DNA of 64,000 bases from Actinacidiphila sp. DG2A-62 (GTDB lineage: Bacteria > Actinomycetota > Actinomycetes > Streptomycetales > Streptomycetaceae). Shown one piece after another: positions 33,190 through 42,185 of the stretch (position 1 is the stretch's first letter; every line of letters begins with the position of its first letter). The notes beneath the pieces were generated by a model that made no database searches, was not told the DNA's origin, and was given only the letters and a program-made list of their open reading frames with translations. The stretch covers positions 6,253,501 to 6,317,500 of the forward strand of contig NZ_JAYMGI010000002.1 of assembly GCF_035825295.1 (NCBI RefSeq), in the 5' to 3' direction. Position numbers and translations under genes: made by a program.

Positions 33190-33665
33190 GCGGTCGGCCC
33201 GGGCAGTTGCGCGGTGCCGCGGCGCTCGGTGTCCAGCAGCGCGCCCAGGTCCTGGTCCAGGCGGGCCAGGTGATGGCCGAGCATGCCGGGCTCGGCGCTC
33301 TTCAGGGCGTAGAGCAGGACCAGGCTGTGCCGGCCGATGGGTCCGATCACGCACCAGCCGTCGCGGGCCTCGACCAGACTGCGCACGTGGCGGCCGACCC
33401 CGCCGTCGGCCGTGACGCGCTCGGCGAGACTGGCGAGACTGGCGAGCATCGCGCTGCGCCGCTCCCCCGCCTCCCGGTGCAGGTCGCGGGGGTCGCGGCC
33501 GGGCTGGGCCACGACGTCGACAGTCCCGGAGGCGTACTGGAGGATGCCGTCGCGGGTGGCGATCACCGCGTCCTGCAGGTGGGCGACCTCGGCCAGGCGC
33601 CGGTCCAGGAGCTGCTGCACCTGGGGGTTGCCGGCCGCCGGAGGCTGTGTGTGCGTGATGGTCAT
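33186..33665 (-). CDS. Roadblock/LC7 (MglB-like) protein of the conservon (CvnB type)
   Basis: A 159-residue protein with a roadblock domain from about residue 20 to 125: LAEVAHLQDAVIATRDGILQ, AERRSAMLASLASLAERV-like helix, VGRHVRSLVEARDGWCVIGP and LVLLYALKSAEPGMLGHHLA. Such proteins act on, or scaffold, the partner GTPase. The ATG at 33665 shares a base with the kinase stop (TGATG), and the stop overlaps the DUF742 start, so the operon is tightly coupled. Confidence 0.85.
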   Translation of the reverse strand: MTITHTQPPAAGNPQVQQLLDRRLAEVAHLQDAVIATRDGILQYASGTVDVVAQPGRDPRDLHREAGERRSAMLASLASLAERVTADGGVGRHVRSLVEARDGWCVIGPIGRHSLVLLYALKSAEPGMLGHHLARLDQDLGALLDTERRGTAQLPGPTA

Positions 33666-36223
33666 CAGGCGGGTCCGTTCTGCTTCGCGGGGTCAGGGGA
33701 TTCAGGGGCGCCACCGTGGCTGTCGCGGCTGTCGGCTGTGTCGGCGGGCCGGTAGGTCGACCACGCGGCCTGCACCGTCGCGGGATCGTCGGGCGGCTCG
33801 GTGAACGGCTGCTCGCGGCGGGCGGGTTCGGCGCCAGGGGGAGGGTCGGCGAGGGCGGGGTGCAGATGCTGACCTCGGGCACGCCGCGGCAGCAGCGGGG
33901 CACCGGCGGCGGTATTCGAAGGCAGGCCGTCCCCGGTGTGGGCAGAGCCGTCGCCTGCGCCGGCCGCGAACGTCGAGACCTCGCCGCGGCCGAACGTTCC
34001 TGCCGCCGGGGCCGGGCCGCCGCGCGGCGTCTGCAGTCCGACATCCCAAGCGCTCCCGCTGGAGCCGGCCGACGGCGGTTCGGGCGCCCGCGCTGGCGGT
34101 ACCGGCTGGGCGGAGGACGGGGCACCGGGATGCCCGGTCGCCGGCGCGGGGCGGGTGCGGCGGGGCATCGGCGGCGCGGCCAGCGGCGGAAGCCGGTGCG
34201 GCTCGTGGCCGCCGGAGTCCCGGTCGGCGGTCTTGGGAGCGGGGTCGGTCGCCGGGGATGCGGGTTGATCCGGGCCGGGCGCGGCCGTGATGGTCTGGCG
34301 GATCATCAGCGTGGCGTGCACGCCCCCGTAGACGCTGCGGCCGAGTCGGACGCTCAGGTGGTGGCGTCGGGCGAGCTGGGCGACGGTGGCAAGGCCGACC
34401 TGTCCGTGCAGGGCCGCCATCACTGCGAAATCCGGACTGGGGGTGGCCAGGATGCGGTTCGCGTGTTCCAGCGCCTGCGCCGTCATCCCGGCGCCGGCGT
34501 CCACCACCTCTACCGCCACCCCGTGGACGGCCGCCGTCGAGGTCACCGTGACCGGCCCGTTGGAGTAGGCCAGCGCGTTGTCCAGCAGCGCCGCCAGCGC
34601 CTGCACTACGCCGGCCGCGTGCTCCGGCGCCACCCACAACCGCTCCGCGACCTGGTTGCGCACACGGCCGGGCTCCCCGGTCGCCACGCCCGCGTCGTTG
34701 ACCAGGTCCACCAGGGCCAGCGGCGCGGTGTAGAGCATCCCGCGGGCCCGCTCGGTCACCAGCGTCGACAAGTTCTCCTGGTAGCGGCGCGCGGCCGTCG
34801 CCGCGGCATCCACCGCCACCAGCTGCCCCACGACCGGCTGCGCCCTCGGCTCGGTCATCAGCTCGGCCAGCCCCTGCAGACTCCTGCTCAGGTGGACCAG
34901 GGTGCGGTCGGCGGTCGCGCTGACGAACTCGCCCAGCCCCCGCCGGTCGGCGGCCTGCAGCGCCGCCACTGCCACCGCGGTGCGCTGCGCACGCACCAGG
35001 GCCCGCTCGATCACCGCGAACTCATCCGCCGGGCCGTCGGGTTCGGGGAACTCCGCGGCGGGGTCGACGGCCTCGCCGGTGCGCAGCCGCTCCACCACGC
35101 CCTCCAGCCGGGCCGCGCCCGCGGTCGTGGAGGCGACCACCTGCCGCTGCCGCCGGGCGATGCCCAGCACCAGCCATACCACCAGGGCGGCCACCAGGCC
35201 GATCCCCACGGCGATCGCGACGAGCGTCCACACCACCCGCGTGCGGATCGCGTCAGCCCGCGCGACCCCGTGCGCCAGCAGCCCTTGCGTCCGGGCCAGG
35301 TTCAGCGCGGCGATCTTCTGGCTGACCCGCCCGTACGCCGCATCCCAGCCCGCCAGCCCCGCGATGTCACCGGCTTCCACGCTGCCACTCGCCGACGGCG
35401 CCGAGACCACCGCCGACTGCACCCGCATCAGCGTCGCCCAGTCCGCGCTCCGTGTGATCGCGGCGTACGACGCCGCCTCGGCCGGCGGCAGATACGGCCC
35501 GACCCACCGCTGATACATCACCGCCTGCGCACCGGCCGCCAGCGCAAACTCGCGGCGCCCGGACGGCGTCAGCTCACCCTTGGCCTGCGCCTGCGCCAGC
35601 AGCGTGTCCTCGCGCGACAGCGCGTCATCGGCGTAGAAGAGCCCGACGAGCGGACGCGTCTCCAGCACCAGCTTCGGATCGTCCATCGCCGACAGATCCT
35701 GGTAGAACGCGATCAGATCACCGATCAGGTCCGTGTAGTCGCCGGCCACCGCATCCGCATCACCCCCGCGGGCATCGGCCTGGGCCCGCACCCGCGGCAG
35801 CGACCCCAGCCGGGCGTAGACCCGCTCCACGAACGGCCAGGAATGCCGCTCGCTGACCCGAAGCGTCGACCCCGACAATGTCTGGAACCGCGCCTCGGCC
35901 GCGTCCGTCCGCACCCGCTGCGCCGACAGCGCGGCCCGCGAAGCCCTCGACGGCGCCGCCATCGCCACCACACTCGCCCGCCGCTCAGCCTGCACCGCAA
36001 CAAACAGCGGCAGCGAGTCCTCACCACCCAACCGCCCCGTTTCCGACGCGGTCCGCAGACTCCGCTGCTGCTGCCACCCCGGCACCACCACCAACACCGC
36101 TAACGCCATCAGTGCCACCACCGCCACCACCGCGATCAGCACCAACCGCGCACGCACCGTCAAACCGGAGGCCGGTAAGGGCTGGCGAAACCTGCGGTGA
36201 GCGGTTGACACGCTGGAGTTCAT
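33665..36223 (-). CDS. Sensor histidine kinase of the conservon (CvnA type)
   Basis: An 852-residue membrane kinase from ATG 36223. Helix 1 (about 21-49, LVLIAVVAVVALMALAVLVV) and helix 2 (about 327-354, VVWTLVAIAVGIGLVAALVV) enclose a nitrate-sensor-like extracellular domain. After a HAMP-like linker come the dimerisation region (LVHLSRSLQGLAELM) and an ATPase domain at about 528-631 (ALLDNALAYSNGPVTV, VVDAGAGMT). The last 200 residues are Pro-rich and disordered, as is common for conservon kinases. It is expected to sense an external or envelope signal and pass it to the roadblock-GTPase proteins. It diverges from the regulator at 36531. Confidence 0.85.
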   Translation of the reverse strand: MNSSVSTAHRRFRQPLPASGLTVRARLVLIAVVAVVALMALAVLVVVPGWQQQRSLRTASETGRLGGEDSLPLFVAVQAERRASVVAMAAPSRASRAALSAQRVRTDAAEARFQTLSGSTLRVSERHSWPFVERVYARLGSLPRVRAQADARGGDADAVAGDYTDLIGDLIAFYQDLSAMDDPKLVLETRPLVGLFYADDALSREDTLLAQAQAKGELTPSGRREFALAAGAQAVMYQRWVGPYLPPAEAASYAAITRSADWATLMRVQSAVVSAPSASGSVEAGDIAGLAGWDAAYGRVSQKIAALNLARTQGLLAHGVARADAIRTRVVWTLVAIAVGIGLVAALVVWLVLGIARRQRQVVASTTAGAARLEGVVERLRTGEAVDPAAEFPEPDGPADEFAVIERALVRAQRTAVAVAALQAADRRGLGEFVSATADRTLVHLSRSLQGLAELMTEPRAQPVVGQLVAVDAAATAARRYQENLSTLVTERARGMLYTAPLALVDLVNDAGVATGEPGRVRNQVAERLWVAPEHAAGVVQALAALLDNALAYSNGPVTVTSTAAVHGVAVEVVDAGAGMTAQALEHANRILATPSPDFAVMAALHGQVGLATVAQLARRHHLSVRLGRSVYGGVHATLMIRQTITAAPGPDQPASPATDPAPKTADRDSGGHEPHRLPPLAAPPMPRRTRPAPATGHPGAPSSAQPVPPARAPEPPSAGSSGSAWDVGLQTPRGGPAPAAGTFGRGEVSTFAAGAGDGSAHTGDGLPSNTAAGAPLLPRRARGQHLHPALADPPPGAEPARREQPFTEPPDDPATVQAAWSTYRPADTADSRDSHGGAPESPDPAKQNGPA

Positions 36224-36530
36224 GAGTCCTCGTTGGGGAGAAGTCGACTGCGAAGCCCTCTGCAGTCCCCGCGCCTTCAGCAAGCGAGGCGCGGATAGGG
36301 TCCTGGGCAGTGGTGCGTTGCAGCACTACGGTCGCGTCAGCCGTCCCCCGCGGTCACGGGCGCGGTTGTCCATAGATTCCGGACACCTGACAGGCCCCTG
36401 ACCTGCGCTTGGGCGCGAATGCCCACCGAAAAAAGGGCAGCCGTCCGCAGCGAACCGTGGGCACTCAGCCACTCGGCGGATAACTCGGCGCTACCGTGGA
36501 AGCACCTCACCGACGCACTGGGACGGTCTC
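36224..36530. promoter_or_regulatory. Divergent promoter region between conservon and XRE-type regulator
   Basis: A 307-bp gap with no gene, between the start of the conservon kinase (minus) and the plus-strand regulator. I see no outstanding repeat. It must hold promoters for both units; no -10/-35 pair is clear enough to name. Confidence 0.4.
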
Positions 36531-38023
36531 ATGGCACAACCTCCGAGGCCCGGCAGCAAAACAGAACGCGACGCGCTTCGTCGCGAGATGCTTGCTGCTG
36601 GCTGCACACTCACCGAAGTTGCTACCGAGATGCGCACACGATGGGGATTCCGCGCGCGTGAGGGATGGCGGCATGCCCTCGGCTGGTCCCAGCAGGAAGC
36701 GGCCGACACCATCAACTCGATAGGTGCCCGGCGCCCTCGATCCGTCGCTGCGGACGCGTCCTTGGTGGGAAAGTGGAAAAATTCCCCCTTCCCGGCGGTC
36801 GCCGACCTTCGGAGACCGTGCTCAGTCTTATGTCTGAGGCGTACGGCTGCACCCCCGACCAACTGCTCGATCTGCACGATCGCCGCGCCAAACTCAGCGT
36901 CCCGAGAAGCGATACCGCTGCGAAGTCTGAGCCGACGTTGGCTGCGGACAGGACCGTCAACTCGCCCGGCCAAGCGATGTCAACCGGGGAAGGGCAGCGC
37001 CCGATAAGCACGGTCGCCGTCCGAGAAGCTGCTGACGAGTCCTCAGCATGGGCTGCGTGGGCCGAGACAACTAATGTGGGCGACATCGCTCTAGAGCAAA
37101 TCCATGCAGAAATTCGGAGGCTCTCCGCCGATTATCTCGTGGGTGACGCGGTCGATGCGTTCACCCGGACTCGTCTGCTTCGAGACCGTACATTTCGGCT
37201 CCTCGAAGGCCACCAATGGCCAAGACAGGCCACGGACCTCTACGCCGCAGCTGGGTATCTGTGCACGCTGATGGCTTGGATGAGTAGCGATCTCGGACAT
37301 CTAGCCGATGCCGACGCTCACGGACGAACAGCATGGTTGTGCGCCGAGGCGATCGATCACGCCGAGCTACGTGCTTGGACGGCATCTACACGAAGCAAAA
37401 TCGCCTTCTGGGATGGGCGGTTGAAAGACGCAGTCGAGTGGGCAAGGAGAGGAACGGCAGCGTCCGCAACAGGGACGGTCCAAGTTCTCCTGGCCTGCCA
37501 GGAAGCTGACGCCTGGTCCCGGCTCGGCGCCGTCACGGAGACGGAGGAGGCCCTACTTCGAGCGACCGCCGCACGAGACAGCGTTCGAGGTGATGATGAG
37601 ATCGGAGGGCTCTTCGCCTGCTCCCCGGGTCGACAGGAGCAGTACCACGCCGGGGCGCATCTGCGCATCGGTGCCTACGCCCAGGCTTTTACGGAAGCCG
37701 ACAACGCACTTCGACTCCTGCGGGCCCAGCCGGTACGGGCCTACGGAACGGAGGCCCAATCCACGATCTCGTCTGCGATGGGTCACATCGGGGTCGGGCA
37801 ACCGGAGGCGGTGTTAGAGACTCTGGCCCCGGTGCTGCAGCTGCCTCCCGAGCAGCGCCTCGACACAGTCGTAAGCCGTATGCGCGACCTAGCGGGAATG
37901 ATGGCGTCGACCCCCAGCGCACGAGGATCGGCAAGCGTCCAAGCGCGCACAGCGCTGGCCGATTGGTGCCAGGACTCGGCCCCTCGCAGGTTGGCCCTCT
38001 CGCCAGGCAGCGTCGACAAGTGA
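36531..38023 (+). pseudogene. XRE-type transcriptional regulator with TPR-like C-terminus, interrupted by a -1 frameshift
   Basis: The N-terminal 80 codons (ATG 36531; RREMLAAGCTLTEVATEMRT, HALGWSQQEAADTINSIG, ASLVGKW) and the frame ending at 38023 (EKFPLPGGRRPSETVLSLMS, then a long helical-repeat region such as YAAAGYLCTLMAWMSSDLGH and YAQAFTEADNALRLLRAQP) are parts of one protein. They join as GKW|EKFPLPGG if the base at 36776 is read twice, so one base is missing in TGGAAAAATTCCCCC. No canonical slippery heptamer is present, so a mutation or a sequence error is likelier than programmed shifting. Intact, it would be about 497 residues and resemble Streptomyces XRE/TPR regulators. Confidence 0.65.
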
Positions 38024-38035
38024 AAAGATCGCGAC

Positions 38036-38650
38036 ATGTCTCCTGAACGCATGGCCAATCACTGGTGGTGGCGCCCCGGCTGGAGCGTAGGCCGGCGGTT
38101 TTACACCTGGCATCTCACCTGGGACACCGAACCGGACATCCACCGGTTCGCCGAGGGGTATCGCCAGGCACTGGCTCCGGCCGGGGGCCTGGACCTCATC
38201 CCGAACCAGTGGCTCCACCTGACCATGCAAGGCGTGGGGTTCGTCGAAGACATCACCAACTCCGAGGTCGAGGCGATCAGTCAGGCCGCTGGCGCCCGTC
38301 TCGCCAGACTTGATCCCTTTCGTCTCACCTTCGGGACACCTGTGATTGATCCCGAGGCGATCCTCGTCCCGGTCCAGCCAGCTGAACCCGTTCGCCGACT
38401 CCGATCCGAAGTTCGGGCGGCGATCGGAGAAGTCCTCAACGACGTGCCGGAAAGCGCTGACGGGTTCACCCCACACGTGAGCCTGGCCTACAGCAACACC
38501 GAAGGCCCGGCGGCACCCCACGCCGCAGCAGTCGCAGACGCCCACGTACCGCCGGCCACCGCTCTTGTCACACACGCTGACCTCATCATCATCCACCGCG
38601 ACCATCAGATGTACGAATGGACGACTGTCAAGCAGGTAAGGCTCGGGTGA
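38036..38650 (+). CDS. 2H-family phosphoesterase (2'-5' RNA ligase-like)
   Basis: A 204-residue enzyme with both signature tetrapeptides of the 2H superfamily: HLTM with H61 and T63 (context QWLHLTMQGVGFV) and HVSL with H147 and S149 (context FTPHVSLAYSN), spaced 86 residues apart. Two-fold pseudo-symmetry is evident. Members hydrolyse or form 2',5'- or cyclic phosphodiester bonds in RNA and nucleotides. It starts 12 bases after the regulator, which may control it. RNA repair or nucleotide-signal turnover are possible roles; the substrate is unknown. Confidence 0.82.
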   Translation: MSPERMANHWWWRPGWSVGRRFYTWHLTWDTEPDIHRFAEGYRQALAPAGGLDLIPNQWLHLTMQGVGFVEDITNSEVEAISQAAGARLARLDPFRLTFGTPVIDPEAILVPVQPAEPVRRLRSEVRAAIGEVLNDVPESADGFTPHVSLAYSNTEGPAAPHAAAVADAHVPPATALVTHADLIIIHRDHQMYEWTTVKQVRLG

Positions 38651-38811
38651 CGAACCGGGTCTGTCGACCCACCATCATGGGACGGCTGCCACGGGGCATG
38701 CGACATCACCGCCCATGTGGAGGGCTCCGGCCGGTGTCTTGCCGCGTACGTCGTCTCGGAGCCCCCCCGCCACGGCTTGGACAGTGCGGCGGACGTGTCC
38801 GTACGCGTCCT

Positions 38812-38835
38812 GGGCCGGTGTCCGGACACCGGCCC
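38812..38835. terminator. 24-bp perfect palindrome between convergent genes
   Basis: GGGCCGGTGTCC followed by GGACACCGGCCC can fold to a 10-bp stem with a CCGG loop. It lies between the 2H gene (plus) and the GNAT gene (minus), where a two-way terminator is expected. There is no U-run, so the role is inferred from position. Confidence 0.45.
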
Positions 38836-38905
38836 CGGCAGTGCGCGGCGGAGCCGTGGTCGGGGCTGTGTCGTGCCAGGTCAAAGGGCGTCCGGGCGTG
38901 TCCGT

Positions 38906-39499
38906 TCAGGCTGTCCGAGCGGTGTCCGCGGGCATGTCCGGACCGGCTGCTGGACGGAGGTCCAGCACCATCGCGTCGTACCAGGGAGCGTCGGGGGAGG
39001 GCCGGGAGGTGGCGACTGCCCGGTAGCCCCACCGGTCGTACGTCGCCCGGACGCGCGGGTGATCGCGCTCCACGAGCAGGGATGCGCGGCTCTCGGGCCG
39101 CTCGCTCATCAGGTCGTTGTGGATCGCGCGGGCGACGCCGGCCCCGCGCCACGCGGTGCGCACCATGATCTCGCACAGACCGAACATGTCTGCTCCGACG
39201 CCGTATTCGCGGACGTCGGAGGAAATCACCGTGTCCATCTCCCGCCACTCCTGCTCGGAGTCGGGCCGGCCGTAGGCATAGCCGACGATCTCGCCGTCGA
39301 TTTCGCCGACGACACAGGACCAGCCGGGATTCGAGCAGTGCCGGTCGAGGCGCTCGGTGAAGCGGGGCACGGAGAAGAACGGGTCGGTTTTGGCTTCCGC
39401 CGCGTAGACCTCGGCGTAGACGTCGATGAGCTGCTGCCGGATCTCCGTGGCGTGCTGAGGCCCGTAGTGGGTCGTGGTGAGCACGCTGGCTGACGTCAT
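38906..39499 (-). CDS. GNAT N-acetyltransferase
   Basis: A 197-residue acetyltransferase from ATG 39499. The core is GEIDGEIVGYAYGRP (beta 2-3), MFGLCEIMVRTAWRGAGVARAIHNDLM (beta 4 and the acetyl-CoA pyrophosphate loop RGAGVA), and RVRATYDRWGYRAVATSRP (helix 4 and the end strand), which is the GNAT fold. It transfers an acetyl group from acetyl-CoA to an amine; the substrate is unknown. The start overlaps the stop of the XRE/TPR regulator (ATGA), so the pair is co-expressed. A C-terminal Pro/Ala tail is present. Confidence 0.8.
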   Translation of the reverse strand: MTSASVLTTTHYGPQHATEIRQQLIDVYAEVYAAEAKTDPFFSVPRFTERLDRHCSNPGWSCVVGEIDGEIVGYAYGRPDSEQEWREMDTVISSDVREYGVGADMFGLCEIMVRTAWRGAGVARAIHNDLMSERPESRASLLVERDHPRVRATYDRWGYRAVATSRPSPDAPWYDAMVLDLRPAAGPDMPADTARTA

Positions 39500-40770
39500 G
39501 ATGCGACGACCTCTCGATAGCGGTCGGCGAACTCGGTGGCCCCAGTCGGCGGGTTCCTCTGTACGTCGCCGACGAACCTTGCAAGGTGTTTTCCCCACCG
39601 GGGCGATCGCACACGGGCGGTGCCCATGAGGTCCAGGGCGCGGTGCGCCGCGGAAAGCGCTTCGTCGGCCCGGCCGGCGGCGAGGCGGTTGCGTGCGAGG
39701 CTCACCTGCGTCGCGAAGCTGTTGCGGCCGAAGCCGGTCGGAAGGAGTTCGAGGGCGTTCTCGTCACGGTCGGCCGCGGTGCGGTAGCGGCCGAGGTGGT
39801 AGTCGACGAGCGCGGCCTGCCCGGTGATCTCGGCGGGTCCCACGAACTCCAGCCAGGGCGCGGTGGTTGTGGTCGCGCGGTCCAGGGCGAGGTCTGCGCG
39901 GTGCAGGGATTGGCCGGCGCGGCCGCGTTCGCCGCTGACGGCCTGGCCGAGAGCCACCCGGGCGTGTAGAAGCGCGGACAGGCGCGGGTCCCGCCGGTTG
40001 CGCGTGGCGTCCAGGGCGTGGCGGGCGATGGCCACCGCCTGATCGCCGTGGCCGAGATCGCATTCGAGGCGGGCCATGTAGCTCCACACACGGGCCTGCA
40101 GGGTGGAGTCTTCTGCGAGTAGCGAGTAGCGCAAGGCCATGTCCCACCAGCGGCGGGCCTCGGACGGGCTGCCGCCGTCGTAGGCGAACCAGCCGGCGGA
40201 CGCTGCCAGCCCCCCGACTGCGGCGTGCAGGCGCCTACGGACGGAGGCGCCGCAGGTGCACGCGCGTACGGACAGTTCCACGTGCTCTACGTAGCGGGCG
40301 GCGACATCGGCGAGCTCGACGCCGCCGTGGCGGTCGTCAAGGGCATGGAGTTCGGCGGTGGCCGCGCAGATCGCGTCGACGTCGGAGACTCCGAGGCGCC
40401 CTTGGCCGGGCAGCGTCGGGAGGGCCAGGGCGGTACCGAGGCCGAGGAGGAAGTGGCGGCGGAGCACGTGCGATCCCAGGGCGGTTGAGGATGGTGCGTT
40501 GCCTCGGACCATAGCGCCGTCGTATCCCGGAGGGGGTGTGAACCCCATCTCACCAGCCGGCACGCCGAAGAGCGCTTCAAGAGGAGCGCGGTACTTCTCG
40601 TTCGGCCATGCGGTCTCGCCGTTTAAGAAGCGCCCGACCTGCCGGGGAGAGCAGGGTAGGGGGACCCCGGTGAGCTTGATGGACATGTTGATAACGGCGT
40701 CGGAAAGCTGCTCGCGGGTTCTGATGTTCCGGGCGGACATCAGGGCGCGAAGGGCGGCGTTGTCGGCCAT
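39496..40770 (-). CDS. Helix-turn-helix regulator with TPR-like repeats
   Basis: A 424-residue protein from ATG 40770, five bases after GGGAG (an in-frame TTG at 40782 lies over that site and is rejected). The N-terminal DNA-binding part is NAALRALMSARNIRTREQL, then PCSPRQVGRFLNGETAWPN; the linker contains RRHFLLGLGTALALPTLPG, a twin-arginine-like motif that in these regulators is internal and not an export signal. From residue 130 come helical repeats (ARVWSYMARLECDLGHGDQA, ALLHARVALGQAVSGERGRA, LARNRLAAGRADEALSAAHR). Ligand-responsive regulation of the coupled acetyltransferase gene is likely. Confidence 0.75.
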   Translation of the reverse strand: MADNAALRALMSARNIRTREQLSDAVINMSIKLTGVPLPCSPRQVGRFLNGETAWPNEKYRAPLEALFGVPAGEMGFTPPPGYDGAMVRGNAPSSTALGSHVLRRHFLLGLGTALALPTLPGQGRLGVSDVDAICAATAELHALDDRHGGVELADVAARYVEHVELSVRACTCGASVRRRLHAAVGGLAASAGWFAYDGGSPSEARRWWDMALRYSLLAEDSTLQARVWSYMARLECDLGHGDQAVAIARHALDATRNRRDPRLSALLHARVALGQAVSGERGRAGQSLHRADLALDRATTTTAPWLEFVGPAEITGQAALVDYHLGRYRTAADRDENALELLPTGFGRNSFATQVSLARNRLAAGRADEALSAAHRALDLMGTARVRSPRWGKHLARFVGDVQRNPPTGATEFADRYREVVAS

Positions 40771-40995
40771 GTGCACTCCCAAGGGCTGCTCGGTTCACGA
40801 CGGTAGCCGCGCGACGACGGCCCGTCAGCAAAACGTCCTCCTGGATGAGAAGTAACTGGCGCCAAACCGTCCTTCAGATGCCCTGCCGGTGATTGCGAAC
40901 CTGGTTGCGAGCACCGCGCCGGTCTACGTTTCGGCCGCGCAGGGCTCGGACCGGGACGGTGTAGACCGTCGGAACGCACCCGTTGGAGTGCTGAG

Positions 40996-41508
40996 ATGCC
41001 GAGCACGCACGCGAATCGCCCGCAGCGCCGCGCTGTGGCGGACTGGCTGTCCGCTGCGGCGTCCCACCGGCAGCGGACCCACGAGGAGTGGCGTAAGCAG
41101 GGCATCGCGCTGATCCAGTGCGGGCCGCTGTTCAGCGCGGTGCGGATCCCCGCTGATCTGGTGTGGTCGGCAGCCGGTTCGACCGACGCGGAGACGGTCG
41201 CACGCTTACTGGCGGACACGTTGCGCGGCGGGGTGTTCGCTCAAGCGGCGGGCCGCCGGTACTACGCCTTGGTCGAGCCGGACGCCGGCCGGCACTCGCG
41301 CGAGACGGACGCCGAGGTCCTGGGCGCAGGCACGTATCTGGGTGTGCCGGCCGTCGACCGCACCGCGGCGGGCACGGCCGCGTTCTGGGTTGTGCCCGTG
41401 GTCCGGCCGGGAGCGTTGTGTGCCGCGCGCGATGTCGCGGAGTTGGTGGCCGCCGGCCGTGCGGCTCTGGTCCGGTCCCTGTCGAGCGGTGGTGACGGAG
41501 GTGAATGA
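40996..41508 (+). CDS. Hypothetical protein linked to an anti-sigma-type ATPase
   Basis: A 170-residue protein from ATG 40996. ADWLSAAASHRQRTHEEWRKQG, VRIPADLVWSAAGSTDAETV, GGVFAQAAGRRYYALVEPDA, GAGTYLGVPAVDR and FWVVPVVRPGALCAARDVAE give a mixed alpha/beta pattern like that of the 171-residue conservon-linked protein at 30173. It overlaps the next gene, an RsbW-like ATPase, by several bases. I know this pairing is frequent in Streptomyces, but its function is not established. It diverges from the XRE/TPR regulator across 225 bp. Confidence 0.6.
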   Translation: MPSTHANRPQRRAVADWLSAAASHRQRTHEEWRKQGIALIQCGPLFSAVRIPADLVWSAAGSTDAETVARLLADTLRGGVFAQAAGRRYYALVEPDAGRHSRETDAEVLGAGTYLGVPAVDRTAAGTAAFWVVPVVRPGALCAARDVAELVAAGRAALVRSLSSGGDGGE

Positions 41509-41926
41509 GGTGCAGTGCCTGGACTTTCGCGCCGGCGCGGGCCGCCTGCCCGTGTACAGCCGGACGTTGCCGCGCGAGGCCGGTTCGGCGGGCGTCTCCC
41601 GCCGGGTGGTGACCACCGTCTTGGCCTCATGGCATCTCCGGGTCCTGATCGATGACGCGCGGCTCGTCATCGACGAGCTGGTGGCCAACGCCGCCGACCA
41701 CGCCGAGGGTGCGTCGATCCGCGTCACGATCACCCGCACCGAGCGGGGCGTGCGCCTGGCCGTGACCGACATGGACCACCGGCAGGCCGTGCTCCGCAGC
41801 GCGCTGCCGGGCGACGAGACCGGCCGTGGCCTGTTCCTGGTCGACGAGATCAGCGACCGGTGGGGGGTCGATCCGCTGCCCTGGGGGAAGCGCGTGTGGG
41901 CCGAACTGGCCCTGGCCGTGGAATGA
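41501..41926 (+). CDS. RsbW-like ATP-binding regulator (HATPase_c)
   Basis: A GHKL ATPase of about 141 residues. The N-box is VIDELVANAADHA, the G1 box is LAVTDMDHRQA, and the G2 region is DETGRGLFLVDEISDRWG; the end is WAELALAVE. These are the landmarks of single-domain serine kinases / anti-sigma regulators. GTG codons at 41492, 41501 and 41510 are all in frame behind GGAG (41497-41500); spacing favours 41510, but the boundary is uncertain. It overlaps the upstream 170-residue gene and the downstream 28-residue frame. The partner is probably a sigma factor or antagonist elsewhere. Confidence 0.75.
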   Translation: MNEVQCLDFRAGAGRLPVYSRTLPREAGSAGVSRRVVTTVLASWHLRVLIDDARLVIDELVANAADHAEGASIRVTITRTERGVRLAVTDMDHRQAVLRSALPGDETGRGLFLVDEISDRWGVDPLPWGKRVWAELALAVE

Positions 41927-42009
41927 ACGAGCGCACCGAGCAGGTGGTCTGCACGGTGGCCACAGCCTGCCTGGTGCTCGCCCTGACGTTCGACATCGCC
42001 ACCAGATAA
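41923..42009 (+). CDS. 28-residue membrane peptide, coupled to the ATPase gene
   Basis: ATG at 41923 overlaps the ATPase stop (ATGA). The product is charged at the N-terminus (MNERTEQ), then has a single hydrophobic helix (VVCTVATACLVLALTF), ending in DIATR. It could be a membrane micro-protein or an incidental frame. The overlap and hydrophobic design support reality; nothing shows expression. Confidence 0.4.
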   Translation: MNERTEQVVCTVATACLVLALTFDIATR

Positions 42010-42185
42010 GACCCCCACCCCGTCCAGCGGCGTTCTACGGGCTGGCGCCGCCCCTGTGCCTCCCCCGTGGCACGGGCCGGAGTGGGCCAACCGGTCCCCC
42101 GCTGGTGGGGATCGGCGCGCGCCCGGCCGCCAAACGTGCTCCGGCGGCCGGGCAGCGCGAACACACACACCGAAGGAGAACGGCC

